Positions 37,401-46,472 of a stretch of DNA of 64,000 nucleotides are shown one piece after another; the first letter of the stretch is position 1, and each line of letters starts with the position of its first letter. The notes under the pieces were generated by a model. That model had not been told where the DNA came from. It saw nothing but the letters and a program-made list of their open reading frames with translations, and ran no database searches. Both the position numbers and the translations under genes were made by a program. Source of the DNA: Andreesenia angusta (GTDB lineage Bacteria; Bacillota; Clostridia; Tissierellales; Gottschalkiaceae); NCBI RefSeq assembly GCF_001855385.1, contig NZ_MKIE01000003.1, positions 124,001 to 188,000 of the forward strand. The letters run 5' to 3'.

Positions 37401-37780
37401 GCATGATAATAAAGGACATAGACGTGATAAAGCTTATGGACAGAGAGGTGGAGTCAAGCTCTAAATCAGACATAGTCTCTGTAAAGCTTAAAAAAGACGG
37501 GGACTTCTACAAAAGCTCATCCCTATTTGACAGAGACGAGTTTTCGGAGATAATAGGCCATATGCACAAGCTTATAGCCAAGATGGGGGAAGAGATAATA
37601 AAAGGCAAGGTCAAGATAGAGCCCTGCAAAAACGGGGATATGGTGTCGTGCAAATACTGCGAATTCGACTCCATATGCCAGTTTGACACTTCGAACGACG
37701 ACAACGAATACAGGATAATAAGGAAGCTCGACAAAGACGGGGTAATGGAAAAGATAAGAGCTGTAAAGGGGGAGAAATAA
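34424..37780 (+). CDS. addB: AddB subunit of the AddAB helicase-nuclease
   Basis: AddAB processes double-strand breaks for RecA, the Gram-positive counterpart of RecBCD. The 1118-residue AddB starts with GTG and has an inactive-helicase-like N terminus with P-loop GRASTGKS (residues 8-15). The C-terminal nuclease domain includes VIDYKSGERK. Four Cys, one in IKCPFSHF and three in CKYCEFDSIC, match the AddB iron-sulfur staple. Length is normal for AddB. Its stop overlaps the addA start by one base (TAATG). Confidence 0.96.
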   Translation: MKINYILGRASTGKSHELMSRIASDIGDESVEKVILLVPEQYTLHAEYELINKMKLSGLIKAEVLSFKRLAYRLISNSSQNHIDEIGKYMLLNKVIDSKSQELKVFKEGGKKGVLSEILSLLNHFKQNNIYSDDIATRLDALEESLFKSKLEDLSLIYESFSKEMEGVYVDDRDILNIAIEEISKSSFLDGARIYIDGFNSFSGQEYSMISEILKKVPALTVALAGSKRGRDYDLFAPVEGTLAFLKKIELESGAESDTIWLEKVVEKAPELEHIERELYSYPYSAWNKDVENIRIMTGLNRNSEIENIAREIRSLARDYGMRWRDMLVVSSNMNIYQSILKRVFAEYEIPYFLDETRDITGHGLIRYVTSTLSAIVKNFRYDEVFKALKTGFGCLDSEEVELLENYVLEFGIKSERWFKAFEKPVENIERIELIRRKYIESVENLRESIYRKTSIEEINRAIFSHLIGVGAKGKVDALIEEQKENGRLDMANESAQIWNILVDVLEQMNSILGSKKSTAKNYLQNLEAGLMNYELGIIPPSLDQVMIGNLERSRSRDIKAIFVIGVNDGILPSIISDSGVLSEDERLGVVELGLDIKLDSEKKMQDEKFLIYSCLTKPKEKLYMTYALSDNEGKALRPSTLVDRMKNVFPKLEVESELDRGGKEEMEIVSTPVSTVKHLVNELRKFVDGAEISENWLEIYSWYRDSEEYSEMAGQILESLFYSNQQDYLEHGRAREIYPLPLKTSISRIENFIKCPFSHFVNYGLSPSERRKCEVRTPDIGNLFHQSIESYSKVLEEKKLDWKDVSDEVSENIVDSIIEGMAEQFQNGIFTTSNRYRYLLKKLKRVSKKAVKIATEHLKSGEFKPLNYEVSFGEHGKVPPIVIELPGGEQIILEGRIDRVDIAEDGDCAYVKVIDYKSGERKFDISDAFYGLQIQLVVYLDAVLQSRQNLVKQELYPAGAFYFKIKDPMVGSESGNSEEIQEAISKELKMSGMIIKDIDVIKLMDREVESSSKSDIVSVKLKKDGDFYKSSSLFDRDEFSEIIGHMHKLIAKMGEEIIKGKVKIEPCKNGDMVSCKYCEFDSICQFDTSNDDNEYRIIRKLDKDGVMEKIRAVKGEK

Positions 37781-40700
37781 TGGCTAACTGGACAGATGAT
37801 CAACTAGAGGCCATAGAAAGCAGGGGGCAAAATTTGCTTGTCTCGGCCGCAGCAGGCTCCGGAAAGACGGCGGTGCTGGTGGAGAGGATAATAAGGATGG
37901 TGGTGGAAGACGGCGTCGACATAGACAGGCTTATGATAGTCACCTTCACCAATGCCGCCGCCGGAGAGATGAGAGAGCGTATAATGGGGGCGCTTGTAGA
38001 TAAGCTGGAGATAGAGGGGGAGTCTGAGAATATAAGAAGGCAGATATCCCTTCTAAACAGGGCCTCTATAACTACGGTGCACTCCTTTTGTATAAATGTG
38101 CTCAGAAAAAACTTTCACTTTCTGGACTTGGACCCTAATTTCAGGATAGCGGACGCCACAGAGACTAAGATACTAGTGCAGGAAGCGCTAGAAGAGCTGC
38201 TAGAGGACGAGTACGGCCAGGAAGAGCCGGACTTTGTAAAGCTCGTGGAGTCCTACTCAGAGGACAAGGGTGACCTCAAGTTGGAGAGCCTTATACTTAA
38301 AGTCTACTACTTTATCCAGAGTCAGCCGTATCCGCTGAAATGGCTTTTCGAGAAAGTCGAGAACTTGAACGTCTCGAAAGAAGAGCTTCTGAAAAGCCAG
38401 TGGCTGGAGTCTTCTATGCAGGAGATAGGCGAGGAACTGGAGGAGTGCGCAAAGATACTGGAAAAGGCCAAGATGCTTGCGGAAGAGGACGAAATACTGT
38501 TTGAGAAATACGGCCAGACCGTCATAGAGGACATAGCATCGCTTAAGTCTCTGAAGAGGGCGCTAGAGGAAGGCGGATTCGAAACGCTTCAGAGGGAGAT
38601 CATGCTGCTGTCGCACTCGAGGCTTAAAACTCTGAAAAAAGACGAGGTCGAGGAATCGCTTAAGCAGGAGGTGAAGGCGCTTAGAGACGAGTACAAGGCC
38701 ATAGTCGGGAAGCTTAAAGATGGCATACTCAAAAAAGACTTAGAGGACTACAGAAGAGATATGATCGAAATGTACCCAGCCATATCCAGCTTGGCCAAGC
38801 TGGTTGAAAAGTTCACTCAGAGGTACGGAGAGAAAAAATCAGAGCGAGGGATACTCGACTTCAACGATCTAGAGCATATGACACTTGAACTGCTGGAGAG
38901 GGAAGAGGTCAGCAGCTCTTTAAGAGACAAGTATGAATATATATTCGTGGACGAGTACCAGGACAGCAATATAGTGCAGGAGACCATAGTCAAGAAGATT
39001 TGTAGAGAAAACAACCTTTTTCTGGTGGGTGACGTCAAGCAGAGTATATATAGGTTTAGGCTGGCCGACCCGACTCTCTTTATAGAGAAGTACTTTGAGT
39101 ATGATAAAGAGGGGAACAGCAAGAGCAGTAGGGTAGACCTCTCCAGGAACTTCAGAAGCAGAAAGCAGATCATAGACGGGGTCAACTTTCTGTTCAAGCA
39201 GCTTATGTCGGAAAGGCTTGGGGAGATAGACTACGGGGAAGATGCGTACCTCTATACGGGAGCCGAGTACGGGGATATATATGACAACAGCATAGAGCTT
39301 AACATAGTGGACAAGAAGATAAAAGCGCCGGAAGAAGGCGGAGCACTGAGCGAGACTGATATGGAGCTTGAAGACATGCAGACAGCGGAAGTGGAGGCCC
39401 ATTTTATCGCAGACAAGATAAAGTCGCTAGCAGGAGAAAAGACTTACGACGCTAAAAAAGGTGAGTACAGAGATATAGACTACAAGGACATGGTCATACT
39501 CCTGAGGACCATGAAAAACTGGGCCGGAGTGTACGAAGAGGTGTTTGTAAAAGAGGGGATACCGATATACACAGACGATAGCTCGGGCTACTTCGAAGCT
39601 ATGGAGGTCAAGGTGTTCTTGAATTTGCTCTCGATTGTAGACAACAGGGCGCAGGACCTTCCGTTGCTCAGCGTTATGAGGTCGCCCATAGGCAAGTTCA
39701 AAGTGGAGGAGCTTGTAGCCATAAGGCTTCACGACAGGACATCTAGTTACCACAGGGCCTTGGAGAAGTATATAGAAGAGGTGGACGACGAACTTTCGGA
39801 AAAGCTCCTGGACTTCAAGTCAAAAGTGGACAGGTGGAAGAGAGAGAGCAGATACTACAAGCTGGACGAATTCATCTGGAAACTCCTAGTCGAGACAAGC
39901 TACTACAACTACGTGGGGGGAATGGTGAACGGAGACCAGAGACAGGCCAACCTTAGAATGCTGGTGGACAGGGCCGACGAGTTCGAGAAAGCTTCGATAA
40001 ACGGGCTGTTCAACTTTATAAGGTTCTCCGACAAGCTAAAAGACATAAACGGGGATATGGGTACGGCGAAGACTATAGGCGAAAATGAAAATGTAGTCAG
40101 GATAATGAGCATACACAAGAGCAAGGGGCTTGAGTTTCCGGTGGTGTTCTGCGGAGGGCTTGGAAAACAGTTCAACAAGTCGGATACAAGAGACGAGCTG
40201 CTGCTCCACAAGGACTTGGGGATAGGGGCCAAGTACGTGGACCTTGAAAGCAGAAGGTACGGAAGTTCGCTTCCAGAGCTGGCCATAAAAAAGAAGCTCT
40301 CAGTTGAAAACCTCTCTGAAGAGCTCAGAATACTGTACGTGGCCTTTACAAGGGCCAAAGACAAGCTCTTTATGTACGGAACCGTAAACGGATTGGAAAA
40401 AAGCTGCGAAAAGTGGTCCAGGGGAACAAACACCCACACTCTGCTGAAGGCCAGCTGTCTTCTGGACTGGGTCTGCATGGCGCTTTCAAAGCATCCAGAC
40501 GGAAAGGACATACTCGCACGTGGAGGCTGTTCAGCCGAGGGCATCCCTCTGCTTGAAGACGAGTCTGAATGGACCGTGAACTTTCTAGAGAAAGCCGAGA
40601 TACTGAATATTCAGAGCCAGGAAGCCCTTGAAAAAAAGGAAAAGAAAAAAGTGCTGGAGAGCTATAGAGGAGACAGAGATGGGGATGTGAGGCGAGAGGT

Positions 40701-41340
40701 GGAGCGAAGGTTCAGCTGGAGCTACCCTTTCGAGGAGGCCACAGAGACACCTTCCAAGGTAAGCGTGACATATCTGAAGAATCTGGAGATTGGAAAATCA
40801 TATGAGCTTAAAATACCAGAGCTTGTGGAGTATCCAAGCTTTATGGCGGAGGAAAAGACTCTTAGCGCCGCAGACAGAGGTACTTTGAACCACAGAGTGC
40901 TTGAAAAGATCCCTTTTGACAGAAGCTGGAGCAGTGAGGAGCTGGAGCAATACCTGAAAGAGTCAACGGAAAACGGCGAGTTTACAGAGGAAGAGCTTGA
41001 AAATTTGGACATCGCCGGACTGGAGCTCTTCTTGAGTTCCGATATATACAGTAGGATTCTGAAGTCAGAGAGCGTCAAGAGGGAGCAGCCTTTCGTATAC
41101 GCCAATACGGAAGAGAGAGAGCTGTATATACAGGGTATAATAGACTGCTACTTTGAAGAAGATGGGGAATACGTGATCGTGGACTACAAGACGGACAAGG
41201 TGGAAAGCGAATCGCAGCTTGCGAAGAGGTACTCGGGACAGCTTGGCCTCTACAGAGAGGCGCTGGAGTCCATAAGCAAGAAAAGAGTAAAAGTCAGCTA
41301 TATATACTCCCTTCACCTCGGAAAAGAGATAGAAGTTTAA
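37780..41340 (+). CDS. addA: AddA subunit of the AddAB helicase-nuclease
   Basis: AddA is the UvrD-type 3'-5' helicase and nuclease subunit. The 1186-residue protein has Q-motif residues and Walker A AAAGSGKTAVL (about residues 23-33). Motif II is FVDEYQDSN, motif III includes VGDVKQSIYRFR, and motif VI includes LYVAFTRAKDKL. The C-terminal nuclease domain carries VIVDYKTDK (about residue 1145). It is translationally coupled to addB. Confidence 0.97.
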   Translation: MANWTDDQLEAIESRGQNLLVSAAAGSGKTAVLVERIIRMVVEDGVDIDRLMIVTFTNAAAGEMRERIMGALVDKLEIEGESENIRRQISLLNRASITTVHSFCINVLRKNFHFLDLDPNFRIADATETKILVQEALEELLEDEYGQEEPDFVKLVESYSEDKGDLKLESLILKVYYFIQSQPYPLKWLFEKVENLNVSKEELLKSQWLESSMQEIGEELEECAKILEKAKMLAEEDEILFEKYGQTVIEDIASLKSLKRALEEGGFETLQREIMLLSHSRLKTLKKDEVEESLKQEVKALRDEYKAIVGKLKDGILKKDLEDYRRDMIEMYPAISSLAKLVEKFTQRYGEKKSERGILDFNDLEHMTLELLEREEVSSSLRDKYEYIFVDEYQDSNIVQETIVKKICRENNLFLVGDVKQSIYRFRLADPTLFIEKYFEYDKEGNSKSSRVDLSRNFRSRKQIIDGVNFLFKQLMSERLGEIDYGEDAYLYTGAEYGDIYDNSIELNIVDKKIKAPEEGGALSETDMELEDMQTAEVEAHFIADKIKSLAGEKTYDAKKGEYRDIDYKDMVILLRTMKNWAGVYEEVFVKEGIPIYTDDSSGYFEAMEVKVFLNLLSIVDNRAQDLPLLSVMRSPIGKFKVEELVAIRLHDRTSSYHRALEKYIEEVDDELSEKLLDFKSKVDRWKRESRYYKLDEFIWKLLVETSYYNYVGGMVNGDQRQANLRMLVDRADEFEKASINGLFNFIRFSDKLKDINGDMGTAKTIGENENVVRIMSIHKSKGLEFPVVFCGGLGKQFNKSDTRDELLLHKDLGIGAKYVDLESRRYGSSLPELAIKKKLSVENLSEELRILYVAFTRAKDKLFMYGTVNGLEKSCEKWSRGTNTHTLLKASCLLDWVCMALSKHPDGKDILARGGCSAEGIPLLEDESEWTVNFLEKAEILNIQSQEALEKKEKKKVLESYRGDRDGDVRREVERRFSWSYPFEEATETPSKVSVTYLKNLEIGKSYELKIPELVEYPSFMAEEKTLSAADRGTLNHRVLEKIPFDRSWSSEELEQYLKESTENGEFTEEELENLDIAGLELFLSSDIYSRILKSESVKREQPFVYANTEERELYIQGIIDCYFEEDGEYVIVDYKTDKVESESQLAKRYSGQLGLYREALESISKKRVKVSYIYSLHLGKEIEV

Positions 41341-41397
41341 AAATGCCCTGTATTGTAATATAATATAGGGATGAAGAAGAGTAGGAGGTTAATGTAA

Positions 41398-43050
41398 ATG
41401 AGCGAAGTAAAAGTTCCATCAAATTTTATAAAAAACATAGTCATAGAGGATTTAGAGAGCAAGAAGCACAGCGAAATAATAACCAGGTTTCCGCCTGAGC
41501 CAAACGGATACCTTCACATAGGCCATGCCAAGTCTATAGTCTTGAACTTTGAGCTGGCGGACGAGTTCGGAGGCACTACAAACCTGAGGTTTGACGACAC
41601 CAACCCGTCTAAAGAGGAAGACGAGTATGTAAACTCCATAAAAGAGGATGTAGCGTGGCTTGGCTACGAGTGGGACAATCTCTTTTTCGCTTCAAACTAC
41701 TTTGAAGAGATGTACAAGAGAGCTGTGCTACTCATAGAGAAGGGCAAGGCCTTTGTATGCGACCTTTCAGCCGAGGAGATAAGAGAGTACAGAGGCACGC
41801 TTAAGGAGCCAGGCAAGAACAGCCCATATAGGGACAGAAGCGTAGAGGAGAATTTGGACCTATTTGAGAGAATGAGAAACGGGGAATTCCAAGATGGGGA
41901 GAAAGTGCTTAGAGCCAAGATAGATATGAGCTCTTCTAATATAAATATGAGGGATCCTGTAATATACAGGATACTTCATCAAAATCACCACAATACGGGC
42001 GACGCTTGGTGCATCTACCCTATGTACGACTATGCGCACCCTCTAGAAGATGCCATAGAAGGCATAACTCACTCGCTTTGCACACTGGAGTTTGAAGACC
42101 ACAGACCTGTGTACGACTGGTTTGTAAAAGAGTGCGAGATGGAGAGTGTGCCTAGGCAGATAGAGTTTGCAAGGCTGAACGTGACCAACACTGTTATGAG
42201 CAAGAGAAAGCTGAAGCAGCTTGTGGACAACGGAATAGTGGACGGATGGGACGACCCTAGGCTTCCGACTATCTCGGGGCTTAGAAGAAGGGGATACACT
42301 CCGGACGCTATAAAGAGCTTCTGTAGGGAGATAGGGGTTTCAAAGAGCAACAGCCTTGTGGACGAGCAGATGTTGCAGCATTTCATAAGAGAAGATTTGA
42401 AAGTAAAGGCTCCTAGGGTGATGGCTGTGCTGGATCCGCTTAAGCTAGTCATAACCAACTACCCTGAAGGAGAAGTGGAGTATCTAGAGGCTGAGAACAA
42501 CTCGGACAACGAGTCGCTTGGATCTAGAAAGATACCTTTCTCAAGAGAGATTTATATAGAGAGAGACGACTTTATGGAGGAACCTGTGCCTAAGTACCAC
42601 AGGCTTTACCCTGGAAATGAAGTTAGGCTCAAGAATGCATACTTTGTGAAATGTGAGAGCTTCGTAAAAGACGAAGACGGAAACGTCACAGAGATACACT
42701 GCACATACGACCCGGAGACCAAGAGTGGAAGCGGGTTTACAGCAAGAAAAGTCAAGAGCACAATACACTGGGTGGACGCAAGCACGGCAGCAGAAGCTGA
42801 GTTCAGGCTTTACGAGCCGCTTATAGATGAAAGCGAAGCGGAGGGAGACTTCCTCGAGAACATAAATGAGAATTCACTTGAGATCATGAACGGATATATA
42901 GAAGGGGAAGTCGCGGGGGCGAAGCCCCAGGACAAGTTCCAGTTCTTCAGACATGGGTATTTCAATACAGACCCTAAGAGTGAAAACTCAGAGAAGCCTG
43001 TCTTTAACAGAATAGTTTCAATAAAGAGCAAGTTTAAAATAAGTAAATAG
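41398..43050 (+). CDS. glnS: Glutaminyl-tRNA synthetase (GlnRS)
   Basis: GlnRS charges tRNA-Gln directly. The 550-residue class I synthetase has [14 protein letters not shown] (HIGH motif) near residue 35 and MSKRK near residue 265, with [10 protein letters not shown] and the C-terminal anticodon-binding beta barrels. It has the size of bacterial GlnRS and no YqeY extension. The start ATG follows TAGGAGG. A TATAAT at 41359-41364 might be its promoter. Many Firmicutes lack GlnRS and use GatCAB, so its presence here is notable but not unique. Confidence 0.95.
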   Translation: MSEVKVPSNFIKNIVIEDLESKKHSEIITRFPPEPNGYLHIGHAKSIVLNFELADEFGGTTNLRFDDTNPSKEEDEYVNSIKEDVAWLGYEWDNLFFASNYFEEMYKRAVLLIEKGKAFVCDLSAEEIREYRGTLKEPGKNSPYRDRSVEENLDLFERMRNGEFQDGEKVLRAKIDMSSSNINMRDPVIYRILHQNHHNTGDAWCIYPMYDYAHPLEDAIEGITHSLCTLEFEDHRPVYDWFVKECEMESVPRQIEFARLNVTNTVMSKRKLKQLVDNGIVDGWDDPRLPTISGLRRRGYTPDAIKSFCREIGVSKSNSLVDEQMLQHFIREDLKVKAPRVMAVLDPLKLVITNYPEGEVEYLEAENNSDNESLGSRKIPFSREIYIERDDFMEEPVPKYHRLYPGNEVRLKNAYFVKCESFVKDEDGNVTEIHCTYDPETKSGSGFTARKVKSTIHWVDASTAAEAEFRLYEPLIDESEAEGDFLENINENSLEIMNGYIEGEVAGAKPQDKFQFFRHGYFNTDPKSENSEKPVFNRIVSIKSKFKISK

Positions 43051-43056
43051 ATTTTA

Positions 43057-43088
43057 AAAGGCATATACATCTCGTATATGTCTTTTTT
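43057..43088 (+). terminator. Rho-independent terminator after glnS
   Basis: AAAGGCATATAC (43057-43068) pairs with GTATATGTCTTT (43074-43085) with one G-T pair and a five-base loop, followed by a T run. Confidence 0.85.
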
Positions 43089-43113
43089 GATAGAATTAAT
43101 ATTCAAAGTGATG

Positions 43114-43142
43114 TTGACATTATGCATAAACTGCTATATACT
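43114..43142 (+). promoter_or_regulatory. Promoter of argCJBD
   Basis: TTGACA (43114-43119) and TATACT (43137-43142) are 17 bases apart. The spacer contains TATGCATAAA, one of three related motifs in the region. The start site would be near 43149, leaving a leader of about 150 bases before argC. Confidence 0.8.
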
Positions 43143-43229
43143 CTTCTTTAAACAGATAAAATACCGGCAATACAGAGCTGGAACTACATAAAATGCATAA
43201 ATATTAATTAACATCTGAATATGCAAAAG
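43121..43229 (+). promoter_or_regulatory. Three repeats of an ATGCATAAA-like motif, possible ArgR operators
   Basis: TATGCATAAA (43121-43130, within the promoter), AATGCATAAA (43192-43201) and TATGCAAAAG (43220-43229) recur upstream of argC. They partly resemble the Bacillus ARG box (CATGAATAAAAATTCAAG). ACCGGC (43163-43168) and GCCGGT (43239-43244) could also pair across the leader. Operator function is inferred from position. Confidence 0.45.
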
Positions 43230-43297
43230 TATTTTACAGCCGGTTTAAACGGGTATAAATATACGAAGTGGATTGGGAATAGACAGGAGGAATAGAT

Positions 43298-44341
43298 ATG
43301 ATAAAGGCAGGAGTTATTGGAGCTACAGGATACGTGGGAACTGAGCTGATAAGACTACTTGAAAAGCACAGCGACGTGGAGCTCAAGTATATAACGTCTA
43401 AATCCTATGTGGGGAAATCCTACGACGAGATATACGAAAACTACAGAGGTGTATTCGACATGGAGTGCCACGAGCAGGACATAGAGAAGATAGCCGACGA
43501 GGTGGATGTGATATTTATGGCGCTTCCGCATGGAATAGCCAGCAAAGAGATAGACGAGAAGATACTTGAAAAAGCGAAAGTCATAGACATAGGAGCCGAC
43601 TACAGGATAAGCGACCAGGAAGTGTACGAGTCTTGGTACAACACTGAACACGGATCGCCTGAGCTTCTGAAAGAGGCTGTATACGGGCTATGCGAGCTTA
43701 AAAGAGAGGAAGTCAAGAAGACCAGAATAGTTGCAAACCCGGGATGCTATCCTACTTGCAGCATACTGTCGCTTTCGCCGATTCTGAAGGAAGGGCTTGT
43801 AGAGGAGGACTCGATCATAATAGATGCAAAGTCTGGCGTTACAGGCGCAGGAAGGTCTCTAAACATAGGGACTCACTACACAGAGTGCAACGAGTCTTTC
43901 AAGGCTTACGGAATAGCGTCTCACAGACATACTCCTGAGATAGAGGAGCAGCTTAGCGAGGTTTCAGGTTCAGACATAGTGCTTAACTTCACTCCGCATC
44001 TAGTGCCTATGAACAGGGGAATACTTGTGACTGCATATGCAAAGCTGAAGAGCCCTAAGAGCTACGAAGAGATAAAAGCCGTATACGAAAAGCACTACGG
44101 CGACGAGCACTTTGTAAGGCTTACAAAAGAGGGTATATTCCCTGAGACAAAGTGGGTCAAGGGATCTAACTTCTGCGACATAGGCATAAAGGTGGACGAG
44201 AGAACAAACAGAGTCATAGTAGTAGGTGCCATAGACAATATGATAAAGGGAGCGGCTGGACAGGCTGTTCAGAACATGAATATAATGTTTGGATTAGACG
44301 AGAAATCTGGGCTAGAAGACGTGTCTATATTCCCAGGTTAA
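43298..44341 (+). CDS. argC: N-acetyl-gamma-glutamyl-phosphate reductase ArgC
   Basis: ArgC reduces N-acetylglutamyl phosphate to the semialdehyde with NADPH, the third step of arginine synthesis. The N terminus AGVIGATGYVGTELIRLL is the dinucleotide-binding fold, and NPGCYPT carries the catalytic Cys (near residue 149). The 347-residue length is normal. The start ATG follows AGGAGG. It is the first gene of argCJBD. Confidence 0.97.
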   Translation: MIKAGVIGATGYVGTELIRLLEKHSDVELKYITSKSYVGKSYDEIYENYRGVFDMECHEQDIEKIADEVDVIFMALPHGIASKEIDEKILEKAKVIDIGADYRISDQEVYESWYNTEHGSPELLKEAVYGLCELKREEVKKTRIVANPGCYPTCSILSLSPILKEGLVEEDSIIIDAKSGVTGAGRSLNIGTHYTECNESFKAYGIASHRHTPEIEEQLSEVSGSDIVLNFTPHLVPMNRGILVTAYAKLKSPKSYEEIKAVYEKHYGDEHFVRLTKEGIFPETKWVKGSNFCDIGIKVDERTNRVIVVGAIDNMIKGAAGQAVQNMNIMFGLDEKSGLEDVSIFPG

Positions 44342-44365
44342 AATAAATAAGAGAAGGTGATAGAG

Positions 44366-45586
44366 ATGAACGTAGTGGCAGGTGGAATTACAAATGCAAA
44401 GGGCTTCAAGGCAACTGGCTTTTTTGCAGGGGTCAGAAAAAAGAGAAATGACGTGGCTTTGATATACTCGGAAGTTCCAGCCGAAGTGGCGGGAGTGTTC
44501 ACTAAGAGCACGGTAAAAGCGGCTCCAGTGCTTTGGGACATGGACATAGTCGCTGGCGGAGGAAAAGTGAAGGCTGTAGTTGTAAATAGCGGAAACGCCA
44601 ACGCATGCACAGGAGAGCAAGGGATGAAAGACGCCGAGGCTATGGCTGAAGCTGTGGCGAATGCATACGGAATAGAGAAGAGAGAAGTAATAGTCTCTTC
44701 GACAGGCGTGATAGGAGTTCCTCTTCCAGTGGAGAAGATAGTCAAGGGGATAGAGGAAAACCACATGAATATAGGCGATACAAAAGATGACAGCCTTCTG
44801 GCTGCCGAGGCCATAATGACTACAGACACTTTCTCAAAATGGGTGGCTGTAGAGGTAGTTATAGACGGAAAGACTGTCAGCATAGGCGGAATAGCCAAGG
44901 GGTCTGGAATGATCCACCCTAATATGGGGACTATGCTTGGATATATAACTACAGACGTGAATATATCGGGGGAGCTGCTTAAAAAAGCGCTTAAAGAGAG
45001 TACAATTGACTCTTACAATATGATATCTGTAGACGGAGACACAAGCACAAACGACACTGTGATAGTGATGGCCAACGGAATGGCTGAGAACGAAAAGATA
45101 GAGTCTGAAAACGAGGACTATGTGGCTTTCAAAGAGGCGCTTCACTTTGTGAATCTGAACCTTGCAAAGCAGATAGTGAAAGACGGAGAAGGCGCAGGCA
45201 AGTTCTTGGCTGTGACTGTATCGGGAACAGCTAAAAAAGACGACGCCAGAGTGTTCGCCAAGTCCATAATAAACTCAAGTCTTGTGAAGACAGCTTTCTT
45301 CGGAGAGGACGCCAACTGGGGCAGAATAGTTGCTGCTATGGGCTACACAGAGATAGAGTTCGACATGAACAAGACCTCAATCTACTTCAAGAGCGACGGA
45401 GGAAGAGTGGACCTTATGAAGAACGGAGTGCCTATAGAGTTCTCTGAAGAAGAGGCGAAAGAGGTGTTGAAGGCCCACGAGATAGACGTGATGATAACTC
45501 TTGGCGAGGGGTCTGAAGAGGCGACAGCATGGGGATGCGACCTGAGCTACGACTACGTCAAGATAAACGCAGACTACAGAACTTAG
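44366..45586 (+). CDS. argJ: Ornithine acetyltransferase ArgJ
   Basis: ArgJ recycles the acetyl group from N-acetylornithine to glutamate; some forms also use acetyl-CoA. The 406-residue precursor cleaves itself before the Thr in PNMGTMLGYITTD (near residue 190). The frame opens at a GTG at 44357, which overlaps the ribosome binding site GAGAAGGTGA. The ATG at 44366 (MNVVAGGIT) is therefore chosen. No argA-type gene is present in the window, consistent with the cyclic pathway. Confidence 0.96.
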   Translation: MNVVAGGITNAKGFKATGFFAGVRKKRNDVALIYSEVPAEVAGVFTKSTVKAAPVLWDMDIVAGGGKVKAVVVNSGNANACTGEQGMKDAEAMAEAVANAYGIEKREVIVSSTGVIGVPLPVEKIVKGIEENHMNIGDTKDDSLLAAEAIMTTDTFSKWVAVEVVIDGKTVSIGGIAKGSGMIHPNMGTMLGYITTDVNISGELLKKALKESTIDSYNMISVDGDTSTNDTVIVMANGMAENEKIESENEDYVAFKEALHFVNLNLAKQIVKDGEGAGKFLAVTVSGTAKKDDARVFAKSIINSSLVKTAFFGEDANWGRIVAAMGYTEIEFDMNKTSIYFKSDGGRVDLMKNGVPIEFSEEEAKEVLKAHEIDVMITLGEGSEEATAWGCDLSYDYVKINADYRT

Positions 45587-45602
45587 GATACGGAGGACAG
45601 AG

Positions 45603-46460
45603 ATGGAACAGCATATAAACAAAGCCAAGGTGCTCATAGAGGCCATACCTTATATCCAGTCTTTCAGGGGAAAGACAGTAGTGGTGAAGTACGGCGGAAG
45701 CGCCATGGTGGACAGCAAAATAAAAGAGATGATGATGCAGGACATAGCCCTTTTCAAGCTGATAGGGGTGAATATAGTGCTTGTGCACGGCGGAGGGCCT
45801 TTTATAAACAAGATGCTCGACAGGATGAGCATAGAGCCTAAATTTATAGAGGGGCTGAGAGTCACAGATTCAGACACGATGGAAGTTGTGGAGATGGTGC
45901 TTTCAGGCAAGATAAACAAAGAGATAGTAAACGACATACAGAAGTTAGGGCTAAAAGCTACAGGTATAAGTGGAAAAGACGGAATGACGCTTAGGGCCGA
46001 AAAGCTTATGAAAAATGGCCTTGACCTGGGCTATGTGGGAAGTATAGTGGATGTGGACACCGGCCTTATAGACTCGCTTCTAGACTCAGGGCAGATACCT
46101 GTAGTTGCACCTGTGGGAAGGGATTCTGAAGGAAACACGTACAACATAAACGCAGACTATGCGGCTGTCTCTATAGCGGCGGCGCTTAAGGCCCAGAAGC
46201 TGGTCTTTGTGACAGACGTGCGAGGCGTAATGGAAGATGTGGAGAACCCTGACTCGCTTATAAGCCTTATGAGCGTAGCGCAGGCCAAAGACAAGATAGA
46301 AGAGGGTATTATTTCAGGCGGCATGATACCCAAAGTGGAATGCTGCATAGATGCAGTTGAGAGCGGAGTTGAGACTGTCCATATAATAGACGGAAGAGTC
46401 GAGCACAGCATGCTTCTAGAGATTTTCACTCAAGACGGAATAGGAACTATGTTTAAATAG
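45603..46460 (+). CDS. argB: N-acetylglutamate kinase ArgB
   Basis: ArgB phosphorylates N-acetylglutamate, the second step of arginine synthesis, and is often the enzyme inhibited by arginine. The 285-residue protein has VVKYGGSAM near residue 28 and VLVHGGGPFIN near residue 61, both nucleotide/substrate loops of the family. The N-terminal extension of about 25 residues fits the arginine-sensitive hexameric type. The gap to argJ is 16 bases and to argD 12. Confidence 0.97.
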   Translation: MEQHINKAKVLIEAIPYIQSFRGKTVVVKYGGSAMVDSKIKEMMMQDIALFKLIGVNIVLVHGGGPFINKMLDRMSIEPKFIEGLRVTDSDTMEVVEMVLSGKINKEIVNDIQKLGLKATGISGKDGMTLRAEKLMKNGLDLGYVGSIVDVDTGLIDSLLDSGQIPVVAPVGRDSEGNTYNINADYAAVSIAAALKAQKLVFVTDVRGVMEDVENPDSLISLMSVAQAKDKIEEGIISGGMIPKVECCIDAVESGVETVHIIDGRVEHSMLLEIFTQDGIGTMFK

Positions 46461-46472
46461 GAGGCCTTTTAG

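Noticed and set aside
39909..40544. A 211-codon minus-strand frame inside addA, and similar frames inside obg, rnfE and grpE
   Set aside because: Each is antisense to a conserved gene and lacks a good ribosome binding site or recognisable motif.
41345..41368. Imperfect CCCT...AGGG hairpin between addA and glnS as a terminator
   Set aside because: The stem is short and interrupted and no T-run follows; the TATAAT in it may be a glnS promoter instead.
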